From assembly GCA_046348685.1 (NCBI GenBank), contig JAXMDT010000003.1:62001-126000 (forward strand): DNA of 64,000 nt, written 5' to 3'. The stretch's first letter is position 1. The number at the start of each line of letters is the position of its first letter. Source of the stretch: JAXMDT01 sp046348685. Its GTDB lineage: Bacteria > Pseudomonadota > Alphaproteobacteria > Rickettsiales > UBA998. This document shows positions 9,344 to 20,712 of this stretch, piece by piece. The notes beneath the pieces are model-generated. The model did not search any database. It saw only the letters and a list, made by a program, of their open reading frames with translations, and had not been told where the DNA came from. The translations under genes were made by a program, and so were the position numbers.

Positions 9344-9534
9344 GCTTATATTTTATGGACGATCTGAAGAGATTCAACAGCGAAATGGATAATCGAACAG
9401 CCGCTGAATTCAAGCTACTGTAATTTAACAAATCCCAAACGGGATTAATTTTCGAATTAAATCAAATTTTACTCATAATATCGGGATTATTAATGTTTAT
9501 ATCTTATTATAAACTATCATTTTTCTGACAGCCG

Positions 9535-11913
9535 ATGCATAGAAACGCACTAAGATTATGTTCCGCGCTTCACAATCTCGTTCTGGGAACGACGTTATGC
9601 GCGCTTAGTACTGGCATAGCGAATGCTGGGCCGCAGGGTGGCGTTGTCGCAGGCGGTGATGCAACAATCACCGCAAACGGTAATAGCACACTGATACAGC
9701 AAGGCACAAATCGGGCTGCGATCGACTGGCGCAGCTTCGACATTAAACCGAGCGAATCCGTTGTATTTCAGCAGCCGTCTTCCAGCTCAATCACGTTGAA
9801 CCGGATTCATGATCAGAAACCATCAGAAATTTTCGGATCTGTCATTGCCAATGGGCAAATTATACTTTCCAATCCGAGCGGGATGATTTTTGGTAAAGGC
9901 AGCCGTGTAGATGTAGCAGGACTGGTTGCTACTACGGCAAGCATCGGCACCGATGCATTTATGAACGATGCCACCCTGAATTTCAGTGATTCGGGCATGC
10001 ATAATGGAAAAATTATCAACGAAGGAACGATAACCGCTAAAAACGCTGGGCTGATTACGCTCGTCGCCCCACAAGTGGAAAACAACGGATTTATCGGCGC
10101 GCGTCTGGGAAAGATCGAGCTGGCAGGGGCGGATACGTTTACGGTCGATTTTTACGGGGACGGCCTGATTAATCTTGCAGTCGATGAAGCGACTTTAAAA
10201 ACTGCCGTTATCAATTCCGGTACGCTGCGAGCGAAAGCAGGCGCTATTGCGCTGACCGCAGCGCAGGCAAAGCATTTGCTTTCCAGTACGGTAAACATCG
10301 GCGGCGTGGTTGATGTAACCGCGTCGCGTGTAGATGCTAACGGAACAATTGTTTTTGATGACGGGATTGGCGGTGATATTCAAGCAAGTGCCTGTACGGT
10401 AAACGTAGAGACTGACGCTGAGCTAGACGCACGCGGACCAAACGGCGGCGGTAGCGTCAAGCTTGGTGGTGATTGGCAAGGTAAGGAACTGACGCTTGGC
10501 CAGCATGCATTGGCGAATGCTCAAACCATCAATGTCAAAAAAGGAGCGGCCATTCGTGCCACCGCAATAAATAAAGGTAATGGCGGAACGGTTGTTCTCT
10601 GGTCGGAAGATGCAACGCGCTTTGACGGCGTCATTCGTGCGCGCGGTGGCAAAAATGGAGGTAATGGCGGTAACATCGAAACATCTTCCAAAGGGGTGCT
10701 GGGTATCGCCGGAGATGCGGATGCTTCTGCGAAAGCCGGAATGGGGGGCAATTGGCTGCTTGATCCACGTAACGTAACCATTTCAGGCGCTGGTGCTTAT
10801 TCCGTGAATCCAGGCGGCGAGACTGTTGACCCCGGAAGCGATAACTTCACGATTCTTGCATCGTCCATTTCGACGGCCCTTACCAATGGTAACAATGTCA
10901 GCATTACGACAGGAACGACAGGCGGTCAGACCGGCGACATTACGTTGGATAACGCGACGATTGCTAAAACGGGAGGCGGTACAGCGACGCTGACGTTAAA
11001 AGCGGAAGGTTCCATCCTGACAAATGGAACGAACTCGATTACGAGCAATACCGGAGCGCTTAACGTTATCTTCTGGGCCGATGCTGAGGCCGTGCCAAAC
11101 AGCGATGGTTACATTAGCCTAACGAATACAACGATTACGACCAACGGCGGAGACGTCATTCTCGGAGGCGGGCTGGATAATGGCGCCAACGGCGGCGTGG
11201 CGGCTGATGGCAGGCCCGACAATTATGCGTGGGGGAATGCGGCGCTGGATGACGGTGTTACATTAAATAATACGGATATCACTGCAGCCGGGGGAAGTTT
11301 CAAAATATTGGGACACGGCCGCAATAACGCCGGCTCCAGTGATCAGGCGGGTATTAAAATCAATAATGGGTCACTGCTGCAAACAAATGGTTCCGGCAGT
11401 TTTACGATAACTGGCGTTGCGGGCGCCGGTACGGACGATAACCGTGGTATCCATATTGCTGACGCGGGTACGGAACTTGATGTTGTGAATGGTGCAATCA
11501 CACTTACGGGAACAGGCGCAGGCTCCGGACAGAATAATTTCGGTATCGAATTTCATAACGGCGCTAAAATTAACTCAACCGGCACAGGCGCGGGCATCGG
11601 GACGGTTACCTTCGATGGTACTGCAAGCGCAACGGCTACGGGCCAGATGAATATCGGTACCATGATCCGCAATCCTAATACGCTGATTACCGCAGTGGAC
11701 GGGGATATTTCGATTACCGGTCGTGGCAACAACAGCGCCGGTATCAAGGGCTCCGGTATCTGGGTCCATAACCAGGCGCACGTGGAAACAACGGGTGTAG
11801 GCGCCAACGCTGGCGATATTACGCTGACAGGATATGGATTGAACGGTGATGAGCAGCACGGACTCCTATTCAAGACCACGGTAGGGTTTATACGGCTAAA
11901 GGAAATATATTAA
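9535..11913 (+). pseudogene. FHA-type two-partner-secretion adhesin, part 1: signal peptide, TPS domain and first repeats (frameshifted at its 3' end)
   Basis: A signal peptide ends about residue 31 (ANA|GPQ). The TPS secretion domain follows, with IDWRSFDIKPSESVVFQQ, ITLNRI and the signature NPSG (114-117) followed by GMIFGKGSRVDVAGL. A right-handed beta-helix is expected next. From about residue 430 the protein is Gly/Thr/Asn-rich repeat. Family knowledge: TpsA proteins are exported across the outer membrane by a TpsB (FhaC) pore, and none is in this window. Near 11880 the frame leaves the repeat pattern (LLFKTTVGFIRLKEIY, stop), while the next frame continues it (VYTAKGNILITG). One extra G in the GGG at 11884-11886 would restore a single reading frame. 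Confidence 0.8.
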
Positions 11914-12083
11914 TCACAGGCTCTGCAGCTGGAACGGGTAGCGCGGCGGGAATTCTATACGTAAATGGCGGAGAAACCGACTCTCTGGCGGGTAACATCA
12001 CGCTGAATGGTACGAAGGTAGGCGGCTCTGCAGATTTAAGTTTTCTGCCATATAACGACACAGATTTAGTCGGCAGTAATGCC

Positions 12084-12850
12084 ATGACCGGTAATATTAC
12101 CTTGGTTGCCGATACGGTGGATTTCCAGGCGGCGGATATCCGCACGCAGAATAATATCACCTTCCAGCCGCGCACGAATAATACATCGATTGGTATTAAT
12201 GGCGGCAGCGGAACCCTGCAAATCAACAGTACAGTACTGTCTTCTCTTTCTCCGGATGTGGATGCGAATGGTACTGGTAGCCTTATTATTGGAAACAGTA
12301 CGGCTGGCGTTGGCGCCGTGGACGTCAATAACTGGAATCTTTCCGGCAAAACCTACGATGTAGAAGTCTATGGCGGTACGGTTGATTTCAGTACCAATGG
12401 TACGACCTGGAATAGAGATAACTCGCTCCTGTTCTATTCCCGCAATGGCGATATGCAGGTGGATCAAGGATTTATTCGCAGTGCTGGCGGTAGCGGCACA
12501 GGCACCCTTACATTGAAAGCGTCCGGAAACGTCATTGTTACCCGCAACATTGATATGTCTGCAGCAAGTGGAGCGCAGAATGTTATCATTTGGTCAGATG
12601 GCGAAGCCGCTCCAAATAGCGATGGGTATATTTTGCTTAATGGTGCCGCTATTACCAGTAACGGCGGCGATGTCGTCCTCGGTGGTGGTCTGGATAATGG
12701 AGCGAATGGCGGCGTGGCAGCGGATGGCCGCCCGGATAATTTTTCCTGGGGAAATGCCGGGGCTGATGACGGCGTGACGTTGAGCAACGGCGATATCGCC
12801 TCAGGAGCTGGTAGCATCAAAATTCTAGGACATGGCCGAAATAATGCCGC
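12084..12850 (+). repeat. Long module of the adhesin, copy 1 (coding)
   Basis: This encodes a run beginning near DTVDFQAADIRTQNNITFQ, going through SLIIGNS, YDVEVYGGTVDF, NRDNSLLFYSR and TLTLKASGNV, and ending in LDNGANGGVAADGRPDN and KILGHGRNN. The second copy starts about 1,940 bases later with the same order of motifs. The last third (LDNGANGG...RPDN) also occurs alone at 11073-11335 before the first copy. Confidence 0.75.
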
Positions 12851-14019
12851 AGGCAGTCAGCAATACGGAATCAGCATGAGCGGGGGTTCCACTTTTAGCA
12901 CTACAGGTGAGGGCGATATTACGCTCAGTGGTACGGGTGGTAATGGTACTAGCGATAACTTTGGTATCTACATAAGCGGTAATACGACATCGATGAATGT
13001 TATCGACGGTGATATTACTATTACCGGTAATGGCGCAACAGGCTCTACAACAGGTCAAAACACGGGTGTCTGGATTGATGACGGTGCAGATTTTGTTTCG
13101 GATGGCACCGGTGTTTCCGCAGGTAAAATTACGATAACAGGTACGGGGGGTACCGGAACCGGTTCTTTAATGGGAACCTATATTAAAGATACCGGTACGA
13201 CTATTACTTCTAAAGAAGGTAAAATCACGATTAATGGTAATGCGGGTAGCGGTGCGGCAATTGGTAATAATTACGGCACGCGTATCAGTAACGCTACTAT
13301 TACTTCAGTTACAAGTGCTGACATCGAGATAAACGGTACGGCAGGTAATTTAGGAAGTGCTAATCGCGGTGTTTATATTTTCAATCCCGATACGTTGATT
13401 ACTACCCAAGGCACAGGCGATATCACCATCACTGGCTTTGGCGGTGATGCGGCAGGAACATCAAGTAACCACGGGGTGTTTATCCGCGACGGAGCGGAAA
13501 TAACTTCGACCGCTACCGGCGCCAATGCCGGAAATATCGTCATAAACGGCACGAGCGGGGATTCCGATAATAATAACTACGGCATTTATATTTCGGAAAA
13601 CACAACAAAAATAACGACAGTGGACGGTGATATTATTTTAACCGGTCAGGGCGGCACCGGCACCGGCACCTGGAATGAAGGGATGTATTTCAATAGCAGC
13701 GCTGAAATCAGTTCTTCCGGTACGGGCGTGAATGCCGGCTCTATTACGATCAATGCCACCGCCGGCTCGGGAACCAACAACCAGTTTGGCCTGGACATGG
13801 AAAGCGGCGCATTCATTTCCAGCCGGGACGGAAATATTGATTTACACGGAACAGGCGGAGCAATTGGCGGCGGTGCGAATAACCAGGGCATTCACATGAA
13901 CGGTGTTAGCATCACTACTAACGGTGATGCTAACATTTATCTGACAGGCACTTCGACGACCGCAGGCTCTATCGATATTCTTCAAGACGGCACGGCTTCC
14001 ACAATTGGGACTGCTGGAA

Positions 14020-14835
14020 CTACCACCGGGGTCATTAACTTCACGGCAAATACGATTTCTTTTAGTGATTTGACCGCCAGAACGAATAAGGATATTTATT
14101 TTGTTCCGCGTTCATCGGGAGCAAGTATTGGCATTTCCGGCGGTACGTGCGGCGGTACCTGTACGTTAAATATTACAGATACCGTTCTAAGCAAGATGTT
14201 TGCTGATAACGATGCGAACGGTTTTGGGACGTTGATTATTGGTGATGATATTGGCGGAACGGGAACAGTCGATATCAACGGCTGGGATCTTTCAGGAAAT
14301 CGTTACGATGTAGAGGTTTACGGCGGAACAGTTGATTTTACGGGAAGCGGAATCACATGGAATCGCGATAATTCGCTGCAATTTTATTCCCGCACCGGTA
14401 ATATCGTTATCGATCAGGATTTTACCCGTAACGCAGGACTTGCCGGAGACGGTACGCTGACATTGAAAGCGGCTGGAAACATTGCCAGTTCTGGTATGCA
14501 CAGCATAGCATCGGCAACAGTTGGTGCCACGGGCAAGCTGCACACAATTCTTTGGTCGGATGCAGATAATAACGGTTCTGGTTACATCAGCCTGGCAGAC
14601 CTGACCGTGACAACGAACAATGGTGATTTCATAGCGGCAGGCGGGCTCGATGACGGCGCGAACATCCTCGCTGCCGATAACGTGACTATACTTTATGATG
14701 GAACTGTGGCTGACGGCAGGCCAGATAACTATGCCACCGGCCAGAACGCCGCAAATAATGATGGCATACTATTGGATACAGTCGATGTTACGGCTGGCAG
14801 CGGCAGTATTATTCTTCGTGGCCATGGCTTCGATG
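14020..14835 (+). repeat. Long module of the adhesin, copy 2 (coding)
   Basis: Diverged second copy of the module at 12084-12850. It shares TISFSDLTARTNKDIYF, TLIIGDD, YDVEVYGGTVDF, NRDNSLQFYSR, TLTLKAAGNI and GRPDNYATG. It carries a small insertion with Cys-containing GGTCGGTC that the first copy lacks. A third, shorter relative of the first part lies at about 17020-17240. The offset of about 1.94-1.96 kb between equivalent points suggests an old segmental duplication in the gene. Confidence 0.7.
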
Positions 14836-16501
14836 AAGTCGTTGGTGCTACGGATTTCAAACTGGGACTTGCTGTATTCGATGATTCAGATCTGCTGACC
14901 ACCAGCGGCAATATTGTACTGGATGGACAAGGCGGAAATGGAAATTCTTTTGGCCGCGGTATCGGCATTTATGATGCAACGACCAGCATTGTCACAACCA
15001 GCGGTGCCATCAGTGCAATAGGTCGTGCCGCAACTACGGGTGCAGGTACGCTGAATGGACTGATTTTCTTTAACAATGCGATAATTCAATCGACCGGAAC
15101 AGGTGCTGGTATTGGCGCCATTACGTTGCAAGGTGTGGCTGGAAACGGCACTGGCAGCACCAATATAGGCGCCATCATTACCGACGCACATATCCTTAGT
15201 GACTCAGCGAATATTTCTATCGTGGGGCGTGGCGGCAGCACCGGTGCAGGTTTTCAAAATTACGGTATTCAATATAACGGCGGCTCGACAATCGTTTCGT
15301 CCGGAACCGGAGCTACTGCGGCCAATATTAGCTTCGACGGAATAGGCGGCAATGGCACGAGCGAGAACGCTGGCATCGCAATACTTGACACCGCAGCTAT
15401 TAATACTGTTGACGGCGATATCAATATCACTGGTGTGGGTGGCAATGGCACGATTGACAGTAACTACGGTATCGCAGCGGGCGGCGGTGGCAGTATTTCG
15501 TCAACGGGAACAGGTGCGTCGGCAGGTAATGTTACCTTTAACGGAACAGGCGGCACCGGCGGTACATCCGACAATATTGGAGTCAACCTCAGTGGTTTTA
15601 GTATTTCATCGGTCGATGGCGATATTAGTATTACCGGCCAAGGCCATGGAACGACACTTAGAAACTATGGGGTTGGTTTGACCAACTCAACGCTCACCTC
15701 AACGGGCACCGGTAACAGCGCGGGTAATATTACAGTTACAGGGACGGCCGGAAACGGCGGCACGGGTGATAGTCACGGTGTGATTTTCATTCCTGCAACG
15801 CTTTCCACCGTAGACGGAGATATTCAGATTACCGGCACAGCCGGTAATACAACCGGTGATAACAGCGATGGCATTAACATTAATGCGGGCTCAACGATCA
15901 CTTCAACCGGTAATACGGCTAGTGCGGGCACGATTACGCTTACAGGGCACGGCGCAAATGGTGTCAGTTACAATAATGGAATTTATATCAGAGACGCAGG
16001 TACGTTGATTACGTCAGGATATGGAAATATTCTTCTGAATAGCGATGAAGCTACCGTTACTGGTACTGAAAACACAGGCATCGTGATTTTTGATGGTGCA
16101 AAAATCACTTCTACCGGTACAGGCGCTTTAGCAGCAAATATTACCATAAATGGAACTGCAGGGCAGGGCACTCACGATAATTACGGTATACAGTTATCTT
16201 CCAACGACGCTGCCATCAATACGGTTGACGGCGACGTTTTATTGACGGGGGTCGGTAAAGGAACGACAGGTGATAACTATGGTATTTTTATGGATCAGGC
16301 GGCCGACCTGATTTCAACGGGAGCAGGTGCAAGTGCCGGAACAATAACACTGAACGGTACGGGCGGCAACGGCACAGCAAATAATTATGGTGTTTATCTA
16401 AAAGATGCAGGCACGACCATTACTTCCGTTGATGGGAATGTCGCGTTGACGGGTCAGGGAGGACTAACAGCAACGCTGAATGGTAATTTTGGTATCTGGA
16501 C

Positions 16502-18445
16502 GGCAGCGCCTATTACCTGGCAACCGGCACGGCAAGCATTGCATTGACGGGAACGGGCGGCGGTGGAACGGACTATGCTGACGGTATCTACATGAATTCA
16601 ACATTATCAACCTTGAATGGTGATATCACACTCATCGGGCACGGCGGAACGGCTACAGGTCGCGTGCAGGTTGGATCATATCTTGAGGGTGTACTGCAAT
16701 CAACGGGTACAGGAAATATTTCGGTTACCGGTACAGGTGGAAATAACGGTACTGATAGTAGCTTCGGCGTATATGGCAATGGCGCCGCGACAGCAGTAAA
16801 TGTTAATAGCGGCAATATCACCATAAATGGTATGGGCGGCACAGGTTCCAGTAATTTGAACCATGGTATTTTTCTCGATACGATGCTTAAATTGCAAAGC
16901 GGCGGCGCGGGTGCCATTGCGTTGACGGGTTCGCGTGGCGATACCAATGCGGCAACGTATGACATTAAAATTTCAGGCGGCGCACAGACCATCGGCGGCG
17001 CAGCAGCGACAGGGACACAAAGCTGGACGGCAGATACAGTATCTCTGGCTAACTTTACGGCTCAAACAAGTGGTGCGATCACATTTAAAACACGCACGCT
17101 TGGCCAAAATATAAATCTTGGCGGCGCAACGGGCGGTTTGGATTTATCCGACGCAAACCTGGATGCTCTTGTCGCAGGCAATTTGATTTTCGGTCAGGCA
17201 ACAGGTACCGGCACCATTACGCTCGATGCCTACGCATGGGATGATCCTATACGCTTTCTGACGGCGGTGACGGGCGCCATCAACGTGACGGGCGCACAGA
17301 CCGCTGTAGCGGCAAGCGATGCTACGATACAATTTTCGGGTCCGACAACGCTCAACAACGACATTGACATTAGTGCTGCCGCTGGCGCACGCACCTTGGT
17401 CTTTAACAATGCGGTTACGCTAGCTGCGAACACGACACTTGATACGGGTACGGGTGATATTACGTTCGACAGCACACTGAACGGTGCGCATGATCTCAGC
17501 ATTACCACGACAGGCAATCTTACCTTCACTGGTAACGTTGGTCTGCTGACCCCGCTGGGTGATGTAACCATTGCTAACGTCGATGATTTCAATGCTGATA
17601 TTTTTCACGCCGATGATTTTACGCTGACGGGTGGCACAGGCGATGTAATATTCTCCAACAATAGTCTGCATGCTACCGGCGATGTCGATATTGCGACTGC
17701 AGGGGATATACTCGGCACCTATTATGGTATCAATGGTTCTCTTTATTCATCCGCAGGCAATGTTAACGCAACTGTCTATTTTGATAGCCTTGATATTAAC
17801 GGACTTGGTGCGACATTATTGGCTGGCCGAGTTGGTGCTGCCGGGGCAGCAGACCAAGCGATGGCAAACCGCATTTCAATCAATGGTGTTCTTTATCCCG
17901 CACTGATAGCTGATCCAGCCTATACATTTGCCTCCTACATCATTGGAGACAACGTTGTGACGCCACCTCCCGGCGGCGGTGGCGGAGGTGGGGGTGGTAG
18001 CAGCGGCGGTGGCACAAATCCTGGTCCTACGACTCCTCCTGGCACTGGTGGCGGTAATGGTGGTTCCGGAAGTGGTGGGGGCAATGCTGGCGGCGGCACG
18101 GGGGGAGGTGGTTTGGTAGATACTCCGCTCTATGATATATTCGCCAATTTCGAAGCGGCGCGACGGCTTCAAGTCATGGATGTAACGCGCGGCACGTTGA
18201 TGTTTGAAGCGATTCAGTTCGATCCCACTTACGGCAGTATCCTGATTGCACCTGCTCCAGAAATATCGCCCGAGCTAAGCAATGATCCGAATCAGAACGA
18301 ATTATCCGATCTATCCACAAAGTCAGGGACGGAAGAAAAAGATCAAGACTTCCCCGTGTTACTGCAGCCCATTTACAAAACGAGCCACTCGCTATCCTAC
18401 AGTGGCATGTCCAGTTCAAAAGCAGTTTTAGCTGAAAATAAATAA
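16502..18445 (+). pseudogene. FHA-type adhesin, part 3: last repeats, Gly/Pro linker and C-terminus
   Basis: Third frame of the same locus. The TTG at 16544 is only the first start-like codon, and the reading continues from part 2. Repeats persist to about 17000. A variant of the long module follows (ADTVSLANFTAQTSGAITF, 17020-17240), then further beta-helix-like sequence to about 17940. A linker of roughly 55 residues, almost only Gly, Ser, Thr and Pro (about 17955-18115), precedes a C-terminal domain of about 110 residues. That domain shows no cell-wall, autotransporter or PEP-CTERM signal. Long Gly/Pro linkers before a short C-terminal domain are common in large secreted adhesins. Confidence 0.75.
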
Positions 18446-18482
18446 ATTAAATAATATCAGATAGTTAAAAAAACAATACACA

Positions 18483-18532
18483 GTCTGTTATTTACAGACA
18501 CCACCTTTTTCGCTAGAAAAGGCCACCTTTTC
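18483..18532 (+). promoter_or_regulatory. Overlapping small hairpins in the leader before the exopolysaccharide operon
   Basis: GTCTGT-TATTT-ACAGAC (18483-18499) is a six-base stem. Downstream, CCTTTT (18504-18509) can pair with AAAAGG (18517-18522), or GAAAAGG (18516-18522) can pair with CCTTTTC (18526-18532). The last two stems use the same AAAAGG and exclude each other. This could be the terminator of the adhesin gene or an attenuator for the genes that follow. The stems are short and the assignment is weak. Confidence 0.25.
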
Positions 18533-18562
18533 AACAAGCCTTTCAAATAATAAGAATAACAA

Positions 18563-19615
18563 ATGAAAAGCGAGATACTGACGACCGAAGCTGCGATTTT
18601 ACGCATTTTACCCGCTTGGCGCGAGTTGTACCGCCGTGCTGGGACCAATCTCTTCTCGCATCCGGATTTTTATATTGCCTGGTGGAAGCATCTTGGCAAA
18701 GCGGCTGGTTGGCAGTGGCACGTCGCAGTGCTGTGGGATGAAAACCGCCTGGTTGCAATTACACCCCTGGCGGTTATCAATAAAAAAGGCCTCAGAGTTT
18801 TGCAGTGGGCAGGCATTGACGTACTCGATTATAACGAAACGTTGACCGAATCCCCCTTGCACGCACACCCCGTATGGCATGCCGTTCGCCATAGCAAGCG
18901 GTACGACTTTGCGATCATAAAAGACGTGCTTTATGATGCGCCGTGTCAGAGCGAACTTAAAAAAATAGCACGGCCTCTGCGCAAGAGCCGCGCTTTCTAC
19001 ATACCGCTTGAATGGCCAGATTCAGAGGCTTGGTTAAAATCATTACCTTATGATCGCCGCAAAGAATACAAGCGACGCTTAAAGCAGCTGCAAGCTATGG
19101 GAACGTTGCAATATGAAGTTATCGATAAAACACCTTCATGCAACGCGGTTACCACTTTAGTAACGCAAAAACGTGAATGGTGCCGTCAGCAAGCGCGGCG
19201 CGGCGTTTTTGATCTGCGGGGAATTGAAGATTTCCTCTTGGAAATAGCACATATTGCCGCCAGTGAAAATTGCCTCCATCTTTCCATTCTCCGCTGTGGG
19301 GAAGAGCCGATTGCAGCGCATTTGGGATTCGTTCACCGCGGCGCTTTATGTTGGTATGCCATTTCTTATGCGCAAGACTGGGCACGCTTTTCCCCTGGCC
19401 GGGTAATGATGTATAAGGGTATCGCGTGGGCTATTGATAACGGCCTTAAGGAATTCGATCTGTTGCGCGGGGGCGAAAATTACAAATACGCACTAACGGA
19501 ATCCGCAAAGGTGTTGATGGATTATAGTTTTGGCCGTGGCATCAAAGGGAAACTGGCGGGCTGGATGCAGGCACGTAAGTGGGCTTACGAGGAAGATGCG
19601 GAGGCGACCGTATGA
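18563..19615 (+). CDS. CelD/BcsL-type acetyltransferase (FemAB-like GNAT fold), first gene of the EPS operon
   Basis: A 350-residue cytoplasmic protein of the Acetyltransf_6 (CelD) type: an N-terminal GNAT-like half (LFSHPDFYIAWWKHLG, then VAITPLAV) and a second half with IAAHLGFVHRGALCWYAISY and the closing EFDLLRGGENYKYALTE. Family members occur in bacterial cellulose and other exopolysaccharide loci, where acylation of the sugar is assumed. It starts a tight forward operon; its stop overlaps the ATG of the next glycosyltransferase by four bases. Confidence 0.8.
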   Translation: MKSEILTTEAAILRILPAWRELYRRAGTNLFSHPDFYIAWWKHLGKAAGWQWHVAVLWDENRLVAITPLAVINKKGLRVLQWAGIDVLDYNETLTESPLHAHPVWHAVRHSKRYDFAIIKDVLYDAPCQSELKKIARPLRKSRAFYIPLEWPDSEAWLKSLPYDRRKEYKRRLKQLQAMGTLQYEVIDKTPSCNAVTTLVTQKREWCRQQARRGVFDLRGIEDFLLEIAHIAASENCLHLSILRCGEEPIAAHLGFVHRGALCWYAISYAQDWARFSPGRVMMYKGIAWAIDNGLKEFDLLRGGENYKYALTESAKVLMDYSFGRGIKGKLAGWMQARKWAYEEDAEATV

Positions 19616-20712
19616 CTTCACTTTCCGTCCTAATCTTATCCCCCAACCCGCGGGTCCATGGCGGTGTGTCGACCTTTATCGAGCTGATGAAAAGGCATTT
19701 GAAGCAGTCCAGCGCCAGCGCGTTATGGGTGGGTAGTGTTCCCGGCGAAAAAGAAGGTGTCATATCGCAGCTGCGACGCATGGTTACGGTTCCTTTCGTT
19801 GCAGCGTGGCGGGTACGTATAGAGAAACCCGATGCCGTGCATATTAACCCTAGTCTCGACTGGAAGTCGGTTGTGCGTGATTGTTTGATATTGCTGGCGC
19901 TCCGAGTTGCCGGTTATCGAAATATTCTCGTTTATTTTCATGGCTGGGAGCCTGGCGTCGAGCATAAGATCGAGAATAATTATTTCTTGAAAAAGCTTTT
20001 TGTATGGTTGTTGAATTGCACAGCGAAAGTCGTCGTTTTATCGCCGGAATTTAAAGATGCGCTTCTGCGTATGGGTGTTGTGAAACAAAAAGTTGCCACC
20101 TCACGCACGATGTTCGATGGCGCTGCCGTCAAAAAAGCGTCCGGCCAGGAAATGCCTTTGCGCCGAACCGTCTTATTCATGTCGCGCTTCGTCCGTGCCA
20201 AGGGTATTTTCGAACTGCTGGAGGGATTTGCCAGCGTAGCTGCGGAATTTCCGGATGTTGATCTGATTCTTGCCGGTGATGGGCCTGATGCGGCTCCACT
20301 TAAGCAGCGGGCGTCAGATTTGCATCTCAATACGCGTGTGCAGTTTCCTGGATATGTCGTGGGCGATGCTAAATTCGCTATGTTGGCGCAATGTACTATC
20401 TATGCACTGCCCACCTATTATCCGGAAGGCATGCCGGTGGCGTTACTTGAGGCCATGGGTGCCGGAAAGCCGCTATTAACCGCAAAAACAGGCGTGATTC
20501 CTTACATTATCAGCCAGCCGGAAAATGGGATTGTGCTCGATCAGGTGACCACCCAACATGTAGCCGAGGCGCTCCGCCAGCTTTTATCAAATCCAAAGAA
20601 TTGTTTGGAAGTGGGTGAGCGTAACAGGGCATACGCATGGAAAGAATTTGAAGCGGAGCAGGTAACGGCGCACATAGAGAAAATCTATGCTGGCATTAAG
20701 GAGGCTGCATGA
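19612..20712 (+). CDS. Glycosyltransferase family 4 (GT-B fold)
   Basis: An N-terminal domain beginning SVLILSPNPRVHGGVSTF (the GG loop of GT-B enzymes) and a C-terminal domain with VLFMSRFVRAKGIFELLEGF, LAGDGP and ALPTYYPEGMPVALLEAMGAGKP form the usual GT4 donor-sugar site. EGMPVALLEAMG is the EX7E element. The start at 19612 is supported by GGAGG eight bases upstream and by the ATGA overlap with the acetyltransferase. It probably adds one sugar of the repeat unit on the cytoplasmic side. Donor and acceptor are not predictable. Confidence 0.9.
   Translation: MTSLSVLILSPNPRVHGGVSTFIELMKRHLKQSSASALWVGSVPGEKEGVISQLRRMVTVPFVAAWRVRIEKPDAVHINPSLDWKSVVRDCLILLALRVAGYRNILVYFHGWEPGVEHKIENNYFLKKLFVWLLNCTAKVVVLSPEFKDALLRMGVVKQKVATSRTMFDGAAVKKASGQEMPLRRTVLFMSRFVRAKGIFELLEGFASVAAEFPDVDLILAGDGPDAAPLKQRASDLHLNTRVQFPGYVVGDAKFAMLAQCTIYALPTYYPEGMPVALLEAMGAGKPLLTAKTGVIPYIISQPENGIVLDQVTTQHVAEALRQLLSNPKNCLEVGERNRAYAWKEFEAEQVTAHIEKIYAGIKEAA

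Larger units (their letters stand above)
11886..16547 (+). pseudogene. FHA-type adhesin, part 2: central repeat region (frameshifted at both ends)
   Basis: This is the direct continuation of the TPS adhesin in another frame. It is open from about 11886, and the first ATG at 12084 is internal rather than a real start. It consists of about 50-residue units of the type GDITITG.GGNGTSDNFGIYI...TTVDGDI, expected to stack as a beta-helix. Two copies of a longer module lie inside it (see the repeat entries). At about 16498 the frame drifts (GIWTAAPITWQPARQALH, stop), while the next frame reads LDGSAYYLATGTASIALTGTGG. One lost base in TGGAC explains this. Whether the break is real or an assembly error cannot be settled here. 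Confidence 0.75.

Noticed and set aside
9429..9452. AATCCC-AAAC-GGGATT hairpin before the adhesin as a terminator
   Set aside because: The stem is only six pairs and AT-rich, and no forward gene ends upstream of it; too weak to list.
11553..12467. Long reverse-strand frames opposite the adhesin, rich in Pro and Val
   Set aside because: They mirror the Gly/Thr-rich codons of the forward repeats, recur wherever the repeats do, and show no domain.
12084..16547. ATG at 12084 as the start of an independent 1,487-residue gene
   Set aside because: The frame is already open and coding from about 11886 (VYTAKGNILITG). There is no ribosome-binding site or signal peptide, and the repeat pattern continues from the upstream frame.
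9535..18445. Repeats in the adhesin as a CRISPR array or tandem satellite
   Set aside because: The repeats are diverged, coding and in frame, with no constant repeat-spacer pattern; they are protein repeats.
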